Assembly (NCBI RefSeq): GCF_019209835.1
Contig: NZ_JAHUTS010000008.1
Location: forward strand, 124,001 to 188,000
DNA: 64,000 nucleotides
From: Enterovibrio paralichthyis
GTDB taxonomy: Bacteria > Pseudomonadota > Gammaproteobacteria > Enterobacterales > Vibrionaceae
Direction: 5' to 3'
Within the stretch, counting starts at the first letter, position 1, and each line of letters opens with the position of its first letter. Positions 24,335 to 33,210 of the stretch are shown one piece after another. Under the pieces are notes generated by a model, which worked only from the letters and a program-made list of their open reading frames with translations, ran no database searches and was not told the origin of the DNA. The translations under genes were made by a program, and so were the position numbers.

Positions 24335-25474
24335 TTGAATATTCTGATTGATGAAAACATGCCATACGCGGCTGAGCTGTTTGGCAAACTGGGTACGGTA
24401 ACTGCCAAGGCTGGTCGCACCCTGACCGCTGATGATCTGGTGGATATCGATGCACTGATGATCCGCTCAGTCACCAAAGTTAATGAAGACCTATTGGAAA
24501 AAGCCAACCGCCTGAAATTTGTCGGTACGGCAACGGCAGGGACTGACCACGTTGACGCGGCACTGCTTGCTGAACGCGGTATCCACTTTACGGCTGCGCC
24601 GGGTTGTAACAAGGTCGGCGTTGCCGAGTATGTGATCAGTGCGCTGCTGGTGCTGGGGCAACAGCAGGGTTTCTCCATCACTGACCGGAAAGTCGGCATT
24701 GTCGGAGCCGGTCAGGTGGGCAGCTACCTGTCCAAATGCCTGTCGGCGCTCAATATCCCGCACCTGCTGTGCGACCCGCTGAAAGAAGCCGAAGGCGATA
24801 CGCGCGAGTTTCACGCTCTGGAAAACTTGCTGGATGAATGTGATGTGTTGACCATGCACACACCACTCACCAAAACCGGCGAGCACGCTACCCATCACCT
24901 GATTGGCGCGAAAGAGCTTGCAGCCCTGAAGCCGGGCGCAATTTTGATTAACGCTGCCCGTGGCCCTGTGGTAGATAACGGTGCCCTGAAAGCGGCGCTG
25001 AAGCAGCAAGAGCTGACTGCGGTGCTTGATGTGTTTGAGTTTGAGCCGGAAGTAGATCTGGCGCTTTTGCCATTGCTGGCCTTTGCGACCCCACACATTG
25101 CTGGTTACGGGCTGGAAGGGAAAGCACGCGGCACCACGATGATTTACAACAGCTACTGCGAATTTCTGAATAATCAGGAAGAGCGCGTCGAGGCTGCGTC
25201 ATTGCTGCCAGTAGCACCCATTCCGCACGTGTCACTCAGCAAACCATGGGACGAAAGTGATCTAATGGCACTTTGCCAGCTGATTTACGATATCCGCCGT
25301 GATGATGCAGAGTTCCGCCGTGAGATGGCGGACGAAGCCGCCCAGCGCGCAACCTTTGACCGCTTGCGCAAGAATTACTGGGACAGACGCGAGTACAGTG
25401 CAATTACAGTAGCGGGTAAGGCAGCCTTTGGGTTAGAGTCGCTCGCTAATTTAGGTTTTACCGTAGAGGAATAA
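24335..25474 (+). CDS. pdxB: Erythronate-4-phosphate dehydrogenase PdxB
   Basis: PdxB oxidises 4-phosphoerythronate in the DXP-dependent pathway to pyridoxal 5'-phosphate. The 379-aa protein is a D-2-hydroxyacid dehydrogenase with GTATAGTDHVD, the NAD motif VGIVGAGQVGSYL and the catalytic segments HTPLTK and NAARGPVVDN. A C-terminal PdxB dimerisation domain follows. It starts with TTG; the N-terminus MNILIDENMPYA is conserved in the family and there is no usable ATG before it. It is two bases from asd, so the two form an operon. Confidence 0.95.
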   Translation: MNILIDENMPYAAELFGKLGTVTAKAGRTLTADDLVDIDALMIRSVTKVNEDLLEKANRLKFVGTATAGTDHVDAALLAERGIHFTAAPGCNKVGVAEYVISALLVLGQQQGFSITDRKVGIVGAGQVGSYLSKCLSALNIPHLLCDPLKEAEGDTREFHALENLLDECDVLTMHTPLTKTGEHATHHLIGAKELAALKPGAILINAARGPVVDNGALKAALKQQELTAVLDVFEFEPEVDLALLPLLAFATPHIAGYGLEGKARGTTMIYNSYCEFLNNQEERVEAASLLPVAPIPHVSLSKPWDESDLMALCQLIYDIRRDDAEFRREMADEAAQRATFDRLRKNYWDRREYSAITVAGKAAFGLESLANLGFTVEE

Positions 25475-25476
25475 TC

Positions 25477-26502
25477 ATGACACAAGAATTCGATGTGGCT
25501 TATGACGTCGCTGTATTAGGTGCAACGGGCGCAGTAGGGCGCACCATTATCGAGGTGTTGGAAGAGCGTCAATTCCCAGTGCGCAACCTGCACTTGCTGG
25601 CCAGTGAGCGCAGCGCCGGTGAAACCATCCGTTTTAACGGTAAAAGTGTTCGCGTAAAAAACGTGGAAGACTTTGACTGGAGTCAGGTGCAAATCGCGCT
25701 GTTTTCAGCAGGTTCTGAAGCGTCTGACCGCTGGGCGCCTATCGCCGCTGACGAAGGCGTAGTGGTGATCGACAATACCTCCCGTTTCCGCTACGAATAC
25801 GACATTCCACTGGTTGTGCCAGAGGTGAACCCGGAAGCGATTGCTGATTTCCGTAACCGAAACATCATCGCGAACCCGAATTGTTCAACGATTCAGATGC
25901 TGGTGGCGCTGAAGCCAATTCACGATGCTGCGGGTATCGAACGTATTAACGTCTGTACTTATCAGTCAGTGTCCGGCACCGGCAAGAAAGGCGTTGATGA
26001 ACTGGCAGGGCAGACCGTGAAGCTGCTGAACAGCCAGGATGCAGAGCCAAACGTGTACAAAAAGCAGATCGCATTCAACTGCTTGCCACACATTGATGAG
26101 TTTTTGGACAATGGCTACACCAAAGAAGAAATGAAAATGGTGTGGGAAACCCAGAAGATCCTGGGCGATGACTCTGTTGCTGTGAACCCGACCTGTGTGC
26201 GCGTGCCTGTGTTTTACGGTCACGCAGAAGCGGTACATGTCGAGTGTCGCCAGCCGATTGACGCGACCGAAGCCATGGACTTGCTGTCCCGTGCTGAAAA
26301 CGTGGAAGTTTACTACGGCGAAGACTACCCAACCCAGGTGAAAGAAGCGACCGGTAAAGACCACGTGATGGTAGGCCGTGTGCGCAACGACATCAGTCAC
26401 CCGAATGGTCTGAACATGTGGGTTGTGGCAGACAACGTTCGCAAAGGCGCGGCAACCAACTCCGTGCAAATCGCAGAGCTGCTGGTTCGCGACTACCTGT
26501 AA
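25477..26502 (+). CDS. asd: Aspartate-semialdehyde dehydrogenase (second Asd type, usg position)
   Basis: This 341-aa NADP-dependent enzyme makes aspartate semialdehyde from aspartyl phosphate. It has the N-terminal Rossmann motif VLGATGAVGRT, the catalytic cysteine in ANPNCSTIQ (about residue 134) and the histidine region HIDEFLDNG. It occupies the place of the inactive homologue usg in E. coli, but here the catalytic cysteine is kept, as in the second Asd of Vibrio cholerae. AGAGGAATAATC precedes the ATG and it is co-transcribed with pdxB. Confidence 0.9.
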   Translation: MTQEFDVAYDVAVLGATGAVGRTIIEVLEERQFPVRNLHLLASERSAGETIRFNGKSVRVKNVEDFDWSQVQIALFSAGSEASDRWAPIAADEGVVVIDNTSRFRYEYDIPLVVPEVNPEAIADFRNRNIIANPNCSTIQMLVALKPIHDAAGIERINVCTYQSVSGTGKKGVDELAGQTVKLLNSQDAEPNVYKKQIAFNCLPHIDEFLDNGYTKEEMKMVWETQKILGDDSVAVNPTCVRVPVFYGHAEAVHVECRQPIDATEAMDLLSRAENVEVYYGEDYPTQVKEATGKDHVMVGRVRNDISHPNGLNMWVVADNVRKGAATNSVQIAELLVRDYL

Positions 26503-26535
26503 TCCTCATCCGCTGACCCAAGCGTATTGAGCCAA

Positions 26536-26574
26536 GACAGCCGGCTTGCCGTTTCCGGAGGCCGGTTGTTTTGA
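26536..26574 (+). terminator. Rho-independent terminator after asd
   Basis: AGCCGGC and GCCGGTT arms (about 26539-26567, one G-U pair) enclose a loop with its own small CCG/CGG stem and are followed by a T-rich tract. Confidence 0.65.
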
Positions 26575-26755
26575 TCACAAAACACAGTTTTATCTCATCA
26601 CACTACAGTTTTCAGCTTGGCTTCCGATATAGTTAGGGAATTACCAGTAATATCAATCGCAGTAAGCAGTTGAGTGAAGATCTGTGATTGAGAAGAGCCT
26701 TTTATTCTGCCATAGGGGAATGCGGGCAGTGTCTGACCCAGATTTTTTTAAAGCG

Positions 26756-29700
26756 ATGAAGCGAATTCTTTTTTCACCTTTTTCCGGTCGTCGTCTCGGC
26801 AAATCCCTTGTTGTCTCAACATTACTATTGAGCCTTGGCGCTACGTTTTCCGTTCAGTCTGCCATCCGTATTCTTGGCCCGCAGGAAGAGTCGCCACCGC
26901 CTACCGCTGCGGAGCCGCTTTCACCGCGTACCGCGCCACAGACATCCACGGTTAACCGTCGCCAGTCTGTAGGGCCGACCACAGACGCTGACACCCTTTG
27001 GTCTATTGCTACCCGCTACCAACCCAACAACAATGTCACGGTTTACCAGACGTTGGGGGCAATATTTCGCTTAAACCCCAATGCGTTTGAAAATGCCAAT
27101 ATCCACGGGCTGGTACCGGGCAGCACTCTGTTGCTCCCAACCCTGACAGAAATCCGTCGTGAAAGTACCGATGATGTTGCCCGCCGTCTGCAACTTGACC
27201 AGGCGCGCAAAGATGCCCAGCGTGTAGCAAACCGTCCGCTCAGCGAGCAAGTGCCTCCTGCTCCGGCAACTACGCCAGCGCCAGTTGCGAAACCAGCCCC
27301 AGCCATAACCACGCCAGCGACAGAAGAAAAAGCGCAGCCTGAAATGGCGCAGCAACCTGCTGAACAGGAAACCGCGAAAACGGAGCCAATGAAGCCCGAC
27401 ATGATTCCGGAAAAACCGGACATGTCTACGGTGCAGGCGCAAATCAACGAGTCTGATTTGCAGATGGGTAAGTTGGTTGAAAGCAATCACATCCTGAAAA
27501 TCCGTCTGGCGGAAGTCCAGAACGAACTGGCAGCGCTGAAAGAGCAGATGACGGCTGACGAGGAGCTGACCGGCGAGATCCGCCAGTTCCTGGAAATGCA
27601 GCGTGCCCGACAGGCTCAGATGGAAATGAAGCAGCCTTCTTTCCTCGAGTCGTTGATGGCAAGCCCATTGATGTTGGCAACCCTTGCTATTATTCCCGCC
27701 CTGTTGGTGATTGGTGCTGCGGCTTTCTTCATCATGCGTCGACGTAAAGACGACGAAAATGTGGAAGAGCCAGAAGGGCTGGATGGCGAAGAGCCGGATA
27801 TGCCCGTCATTATGGTGCCGGAAGAGGATGATGACAGCGATGAGCTGATCCTTGAAGACGACGAACTGGAAGTGACAGACGATATCGACGCCGATGACCT
27901 GTTTGGCGACGATATGATGGATTCAGGCATTGATGATATTAACCTCTCCGATTCCCTGGAGCTTTCTGACGACGAGGATGAAGGCGGTCTGGATCTGGAT
28001 GCCGATACAGACCTGACTTCAGCACTGGATGCCGCGCTGGATGATGACTTTAGCAGTGATCTCGATGTCGAGCCGAGCACCGATGGGGCGATTGGCCTTG
28101 AAGACATGGAACGCGCGCTGGACGAGATGTCCATGCAGCCACAAGAGTCTGAACTGAGCCCGGATGAAGCGTTGGCGGCAATGTGGGAACAATCCCTGGC
28201 CGGGGGTGATGATGCCGATGTCGATGATATCGATGCGCTGCTGGCTGCAGAGCAGAGCGGTGACGAAACACCTGCCGAAGCGCCTCAAGAGGAAGATGCT
28301 GTCGCGGCTGAGGAAGAATCTGAGCCAGAAACCAATGAAGCCCTGTTCGATAAGCTGATGGACGATGAGCCTGAGGTGGATCTGTCTCAGGATATCGATC
28401 TGGCTGACGATGATATTGATGATCTGCTGGCGGATGTGCCTGCAGGGGAAAAGGCAGATGAAGAAGTATTGGCGGAAGATCCAACCGCCATGCTGGATGA
28501 GTTCCTCAACGACGAAGACTTCGGCTTTGATAAAGAAGACGAAGCTGCGCAAGACGAAGAAACCATCAACCCGGATGCACTGTTGGATGAAATGCTCGAT
28601 GACGAGTTGTTGGATGAAAATGGCAACCCTGTTGATGCAGAAAAAGACGACTCCGACCTGCTTGCCTTGGAAGATGCTGCCGAAGAGGATATTTCTGATT
28701 CCGATGCCCTACTGGATGAACTGCTTGGTGATGACGACCAGGATCCGCTCGATGAAGCAGCGCTGCTGGATGAGTCTGTCGACGAAGACGATTTGATCGC
28801 CGACCTTATCGACGAGCCGGAAGAAGACGTTGATTTGGCAGACACTGATGTTTTGCTGGATGAGCTGGTCGACGAAGAAGAAGAGCTGGCACTCGATGAC
28901 GAAAGTGCGTTGTTGGATGAGCTGCCAGAAGACGATCTTGACGACGATCTGTTCGCACTCGACAACGAAGCTGAAAGTGGTGATGAGCTAAGTACCGATG
29001 AAGCGCTGCTTGCGCCAGAAGGCGATGATTCTGACGAGCTGGAGTTGCTAGGGTCTGACGAAGTAGAGGAATCAGAGTCTTCTGTTGACCCTGCAGAATC
29101 TGACGTAAACAGCAGCGACGAAGCAAGCGATGATGCCTTGTCAGATCTGGATGCTTTGCTGGAAGACGACGAGTCAGTCTCTGAGCTTGAAGAGATGCTG
29201 GACGAAACGGCTGAGCAAGATATTGATGTTCCCAAAGCGTCAGATTCAGATCTGGATCTACTCGACGATGTGTTGGAACTAAGTGACGAACCTGAGGCAC
29301 TGAACGAGGAAGTTGCAGAAGAAGCTTCCCCTGAGGTAGAGGCAGAGCCGGAAGCATCGCAGGAAGATCTGGATTTGCTGGACAGTCTGCTTGACGGTGA
29401 CGACCCTGAAACAGTTGCGGAAGAGACGCAGGAGCCAGCACTTGATGAGGCCGTAGATGAGCCCGTTGGTGAAGAAACCCCCGCAGAGACTGAAACCGAC
29501 AGTGACAAACCGCTTGTTGACGAAACCGCGCTTCAGGACAGTGAATTAGAGACTGAAGGCCTGACTGAAACAGAGGCTGAGAAAGCGTCCGACTCTGAGC
29601 CTGAGGCAACGGAAGAAATCGTGGAAGCGGATGCTGTTACGCCGGACGTTGAGACGCCAGAGGCTCAAGTGCCGGAAATTGCTGAACCCGATGTCGAAGC

Positions 29701-30961
29701 ATTGGATAGCGAAGAGTCAGAGGAAGCTGAAGCAGTAACGGAAGAACCTTTATCGCAAGACGAGACTGTCAGCGAGGAAGATGAACCGCTTGATCTGTCA
29801 GCTTTGCCGGAATATGACGAGCAGGCTGCACTGCAAGACAGTGAGTTGGAGCCCCAACTGAACTCAGACGAAGAGCCTGTTGCAGATGAGGCCGGGTCAG
29901 CGCCGCTGGATTTGTCTGACTTCCCTGAATACACCGAAGAAGACGCTGCGCAGGAGTTTGATGCGGAAGATGTCGATCTGACATCGCCAGCATCTGAAGT
30001 TGAAAGTTTCGATGAGTCCGACATCGAGGAAGCATCTACTGCGGAATCCATGGCAGATGAGGACTACGCAGAAGAAGCTGAAGCACTGGCTGACAGTTTC
30101 AATGCACAAGATGACGCACTCCCAGCTGACGAAGCGTTACCTGCCTTTACGGCAACGGAAAACAACACCCTAGCGTTCCCTCCAGTGGATGCCATCAGCC
30201 TTGATGAACTGGGCGAGTTTGATGAGGATGACGCTCTGAGCGCAGCGCTGGATGAACAGCGTGAGATGGAAGAGTTCCTGCCGCAAAGCAAAGGCGAGGG
30301 TTTCTCGCAGCCAACACCGCCGGTATCACAGCTATATCGCGCTGTTGAACTGGACGAGTTGGCTGAACTTGATGACGACGAGCATCAGGTTGCGGGTCTG
30401 AACATGGACGCCCTGCTGTCAGAGCCTCTGGAAGAAGACGAGTTTGGCCTTGGTGATTTTGAAACCGAAGCATTGGATATTCCGGAAGACGAAAGCGACA
30501 TCTGGAGCGCAGAGCAAGAACCGGAACCAGAGCTGGAAAGTGAAGATTGGTCTGAGCAACCGGAAATCCTGGGTGACGACATCAAGTCGATGGATTTGGA
30601 TGCGGATCTTGAAGGCTTACTGGGTGATGCGGAAAGTGAGCTGGTAGAGGAATCCTCTTCTGACGACGGTTACATCAGTATCGATGAGCTGATGAAAGAC
30701 GACGGCACACCGCAGGAAGACCCGGATTCGTTGAAAATGGACCTGAACGTGGGTCTGGAAGATTTTCCAGATGTGCTGAGTGATATCCATCCTGCTGATG
30801 TCGATAGCAGTGGTGAGGCGGCGACCAATATGGATTTGGCAAAAGCCTACCTTGAAATGAACGATGTCGACGGCGCCTTGCAATTGCTTGAAAAAGTGAT
30901 GCAAGGTGATGATAGCAAACTGAAAGAAGAAGCGCGCCTGATGATTGAGCATCTTAATTAA
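26756..30961 (+). CDS. fimV: FimV/HubP-family polar landmark protein
   Basis: This large inner-membrane protein (1401 aa from the chosen start) corresponds to Vibrio HubP, which marks the cell pole and recruits ParA-like ATPases for chromosome origins, flagella and chemotaxis arrays. It has a signal sequence, a LysM-like periplasmic domain (DTLWSIATRYQPNNN to the STLLLPTLTE segment) and a Pro/Ala-rich linker with a coiled coil. One transmembrane helix (MLATLAIIPALLVIGAAAFF) is followed by about 1000 residues of extremely acidic repeats with recurring LLDEL and PLDLSxxPEY words. A C-terminal FimV motif (NMDLAKAYLEMNDVDGALQL) closes it. The ATG at 26756 gives a normal signal peptide, but GTG 26684 or ATG 26720 are possible starts. 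Confidence 0.88.
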   Translation: MKRILFSPFSGRRLGKSLVVSTLLLSLGATFSVQSAIRILGPQEESPPPTAAEPLSPRTAPQTSTVNRRQSVGPTTDADTLWSIATRYQPNNNVTVYQTLGAIFRLNPNAFENANIHGLVPGSTLLLPTLTEIRRESTDDVARRLQLDQARKDAQRVANRPLSEQVPPAPATTPAPVAKPAPAITTPATEEKAQPEMAQQPAEQETAKTEPMKPDMIPEKPDMSTVQAQINESDLQMGKLVESNHILKIRLAEVQNELAALKEQMTADEELTGEIRQFLEMQRARQAQMEMKQPSFLESLMASPLMLATLAIIPALLVIGAAAFFIMRRRKDDENVEEPEGLDGEEPDMPVIMVPEEDDDSDELILEDDELEVTDDIDADDLFGDDMMDSGIDDINLSDSLELSDDEDEGGLDLDADTDLTSALDAALDDDFSSDLDVEPSTDGAIGLEDMERALDEMSMQPQESELSPDEALAAMWEQSLAGGDDADVDDIDALLAAEQSGDETPAEAPQEEDAVAAEEESEPETNEALFDKLMDDEPEVDLSQDIDLADDDIDDLLADVPAGEKADEEVLAEDPTAMLDEFLNDEDFGFDKEDEAAQDEETINPDALLDEMLDDELLDENGNPVDAEKDDSDLLALEDAAEEDISDSDALLDELLGDDDQDPLDEAALLDESVDEDDLIADLIDEPEEDVDLADTDVLLDELVDEEEELALDDESALLDELPEDDLDDDLFALDNEAESGDELSTDEALLAPEGDDSDELELLGSDEVEESESSVDPAESDVNSSDEASDDALSDLDALLEDDESVSELEEMLDETAEQDIDVPKASDSDLDLLDDVLELSDEPEALNEEVAEEASPEVEAEPEASQEDLDLLDSLLDGDDPETVAEETQEPALDEAVDEPVGEETPAETETDSDKPLVDETALQDSELETEGLTETEAEKASDSEPEATEEIVEADAVTPDVETPEAQVPEIAEPDVEALDSEESEEAEAVTEEPLSQDETVSEEDEPLDLSALPEYDEQAALQDSELEPQLNSDEEPVADEAGSAPLDLSDFPEYTEEDAAQEFDAEDVDLTSPASEVESFDESDIEEASTAESMADEDYAEEAEALADSFNAQDDALPADEALPAFTATENNTLAFPPVDAISLDELGEFDEDDALSAALDEQREMEEFLPQSKGEGFSQPTPPVSQLYRAVELDELAELDDDEHQVAGLNMDALLSEPLEEDEFGLGDFETEALDIPEDESDIWSAEQEPEPELESEDWSEQPEILGDDIKSMDLDADLEGLLGDAESELVEESSSDDGYISIDELMKDDGTPQEDPDSLKMDLNVGLEDFPDVLSDIHPADVDSSGEAATNMDLAKAYLEMNDVDGALQLLEKVMQGDDSKLKEEARLMIEHLN

Positions 30962-30971
30962 CAGGCAACGA

Positions 30972-31003
30972 CGGAAAATGGCGGGTTATCCCGCCATTTT
31001 TTA
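30972..31003 (+). terminator. Rho-independent terminator of fimV
   Basis: AAAATGGCGGG-TTAT-CCCGCCATTTT (30975-31000) is a perfect 11-bp stem with a TTAT loop and a T run. Confidence 0.92.
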
Positions 31004-31110
31004 TGACCGCGATTTATGGCCCACCAATACACAGGTCTGCATCTTGCGGCTGTTTGGGTATATAATGCGCCGCTTCCAAATTGAGTATCAGTAAGACAGA
31101 GAACGACACG

Positions 31111-31905
31111 ATGAGAATTGCCCTGGGTGTGGAATACGATGGCTCGAAATACTACGGCTGGCAGCGTCAGCGCGAAGTGCCAAGCGTGCAGGAACACCTT
31201 GAAAAAGCCCTGTCCAAGATTGCCAACCAACCTATCGAAGTGCAGTGTGCAGGTCGCACCGACGCCGGGGTTCATGGGACAGGCCAGGTGGTTCACTTTG
31301 ATGTTGACTGTTCTAGAGCAATGCGCGCCTGGACAATGGGTGTGAACACCCATCTGCCTGATGCCATTGCGGTGCGCTGGGCGAAAGAAGTGCCTGATGA
31401 ATTCCATGCGCGATTCACGGCAACCGCACGCCGATATCGCTACATCATTTATAACAATGCCTTGCGCCCGGGGATCCTGCGCCACGGCGTCAGCCACTAT
31501 CATGGTGAGCTAGATGAAAAGTTAATGCACGAAGCGGGACAATACCTGCTGGGCGAAAATGACTTCACCTCATTCCGTGCAGCGCAGTGTCAGTCAAACA
31601 GCCCTTTCAGAAATGTGCACCATTTGAATGTGACTCGGCAGGGGCGTTTTGTGATCATAGATATCAAGGCGAATGCATTTGTGCACCACATGGTGCGAAA
31701 TATCACTGGCAGCCTGATAACGGTTGGGCTTAAAGAGCAAAAACCGGAGTGGATTAAATGGCTGTTGGAAGCCAAAGATCGCAATCTGGCGTCGGCAACA
31801 GCCAAAGCGGAAGGTCTGTATCTGGTGGAAGTGGATTACCCGGCGGAATTTGATTTGCCGTCTTCTCCTGTCGGTCCACTGTTTTTACCGGATGCGCAAC
31901 TTTAA
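31111..31905 (+). CDS. truA: tRNA pseudouridine(38-40) synthase TruA
   Basis: TruA makes pseudouridine at positions 38, 39 and 40 of the tRNA anticodon arm. The 264-aa protein carries the catalytic aspartate in CAGRTDAGVHGTGQV (about residue 52) and the family segments FHARFTATARRYRY, NDFTSFRAAQCQS and ANAFVHHMVRNI. The ATG at 31111 is used because the N-terminus MRIALGVEYDGSKYYGWQRQ aligns with the family; an upstream TTG would add ten residues. After the stop, CGCTGCGT/ACGCAGCG (31929-31962) forms an inverted repeat without a T run. Confidence 0.94.
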   Translation: MRIALGVEYDGSKYYGWQRQREVPSVQEHLEKALSKIANQPIEVQCAGRTDAGVHGTGQVVHFDVDCSRAMRAWTMGVNTHLPDAIAVRWAKEVPDEFHARFTATARRYRYIIYNNALRPGILRHGVSHYHGELDEKLMHEAGQYLLGENDFTSFRAAQCQSNSPFRNVHHLNVTRQGRFVIIDIKANAFVHHMVRNITGSLITVGLKEQKPEWIKWLLEAKDRNLASATAKAEGLYLVEVDYPAEFDLPSSPVGPLFLPDAQL

Positions 31906-32167
31906 GGTGCGTTTGCCGTGATTTTTTGCGCTGCGTTGCAGATACAATCTTGTGACGCAGCGGTTGGTTGAACTTGTCAGGGATTGGGCTATCAATAGGT
32001 AGTACCAGTTTTTTGTCCAAAGTCTTAACAAGTTGTGTTTTAATCCATCGTTGAATTCGTAGATACCCAGGCCACTTGCCCAATTTTGCACAGACCGCGT
32101 TCATGGCGAACGAAACAGTGCGAAGTTTTGATGTAAGCGGCGAGTGCTCCAATATTAAAGGTCGTTC

Positions 32168-33091
32168 ATGAGCTGGCTTGAAAAAATTCTGACAAAAAGC
32201 AACATTGGTTCTTCACGTAAAGCGTCTATCCCTGAAGGCGTCTGGACCAAGTGTTCGTCCTGTGAGCAGGTGCTATACCACGCAGAGCTTGAGCGTAACC
32301 TGCACGTGTGTCCTAAGTGTGACCACCACATGCGCATGAGCGCACGTAAACGTCTGGAAACCTTCCTTGATGCGGAAAACCGCGTTGAGATTGCCGGTGA
32401 GCTAGAGCCAAAAGATCTGCTCAAATTCCGTGACTCGAAAAAATACAAAGACCGTCTGTCTGCCGCCCAGAAGGCGAGTGGTGAGAAAGACGCGCTGGTT
32501 GTGATGAAAGGTGAATTGCTGGGCATGCCAGTGGTTGCCTGTTCATTTGAATTCTCCTTTATGGGCGGTTCAATGGGCGCGGTTGTAGGCGCACGCTTTG
32601 TAAAAGCGGTAGAAGCGGCAATGGAAAATAACTGCGGTCTGGTTTGTTTCTCTGCTAGTGGCGGTGCCCGCATGCAGGAAGCACTGATGTCTCTGATGCA
32701 GATGGCAAAAACCAGTGCTGCGCTTGAACGCCTGACCGAAAAAGGTCTGCCGTTTATTTCTGTATTGACTGACCCGACGTTTGGCGGTGTGACAGCCAGC
32801 TTTGCGATGCTGGGTGACATCAACATCGGTGAACCAAAAGCACTGATTGGTTTTGCTGGTCAACGTGTTATCGAGCAGACCGTTCGCGAGAAACTGCCGG
32901 AAGGCTTCCAGCGCAGTGAGTTTTTGCTTGAGCACGGCGCGATTGACATGATTGTCGATCGTCGCGAAATGCGTCAACGTATCGGCGGTCTTCTGGCGAA
33001 GATGACCAACCAGGAATCACCGCTGGTGGTTTCAGTCGACCAGCCGCTTGAAGGTGAAGTGATTGAAGCAGAACCAATGGACGACAAGTAA
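32168..33091 (+). CDS. accD: Acetyl-CoA carboxylase carboxyltransferase subunit beta
   Basis: AccD transfers the carboxyl group from biotin to acetyl-CoA, the first committed step of fatty acid synthesis, as an alpha2-beta2 complex with AccA. The 307-aa protein has an N-terminal four-cysteine zinc finger (C29, C32, C48, C51). The crotonase-like carboxyltransferase domain shows FSASGGARMQEALMSLMQMA and DPTFGGVTASFA. AAAGG lies before the ATG. The order truA-accD-folC is common in vibrios. Confidence 0.96.
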   Translation: MSWLEKILTKSNIGSSRKASIPEGVWTKCSSCEQVLYHAELERNLHVCPKCDHHMRMSARKRLETFLDAENRVEIAGELEPKDLLKFRDSKKYKDRLSAAQKASGEKDALVVMKGELLGMPVVACSFEFSFMGGSMGAVVGARFVKAVEAAMENNCGLVCFSASGGARMQEALMSLMQMAKTSAALERLTEKGLPFISVLTDPTFGGVTASFAMLGDINIGEPKALIGFAGQRVIEQTVREKLPEGFQRSEFLLEHGAIDMIVDRREMRQRIGGLLAKMTNQESPLVVSVDQPLEGEVIEAEPMDDK

Positions 33092-33137
33092 TTGGTGATA
33101 AATCTGTGCCGGGTCGGATTGTGACTTGATGACACAT

Positions 33138-33170
33138 ACAAAAGAGCGCCTTATGGCGCTCTTTGTCTTT
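33138..33170 (+). terminator. Rho-independent terminator of accD
   Basis: AAAGAGCGCC-TTAT-GGCGCTCTTT (33141-33164) is a perfect 10-bp stem with a TTAT loop, followed by a T-rich tract. Confidence 0.88.
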
Positions 33171-33210
33171 TAACTGATATGATTGCAGCACAAAAAGCAT
33201 AGATAGATTA

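Noticed and set aside
28387..29508. A 373-codon open frame on the minus strand, very rich in serine
   Set aside because: It is the reverse of the Asp/Glu-rich fimV repeat region (GAT/GAC/GAA/GAG read backwards gives Ser-rich frames). It has no start signal or domain.
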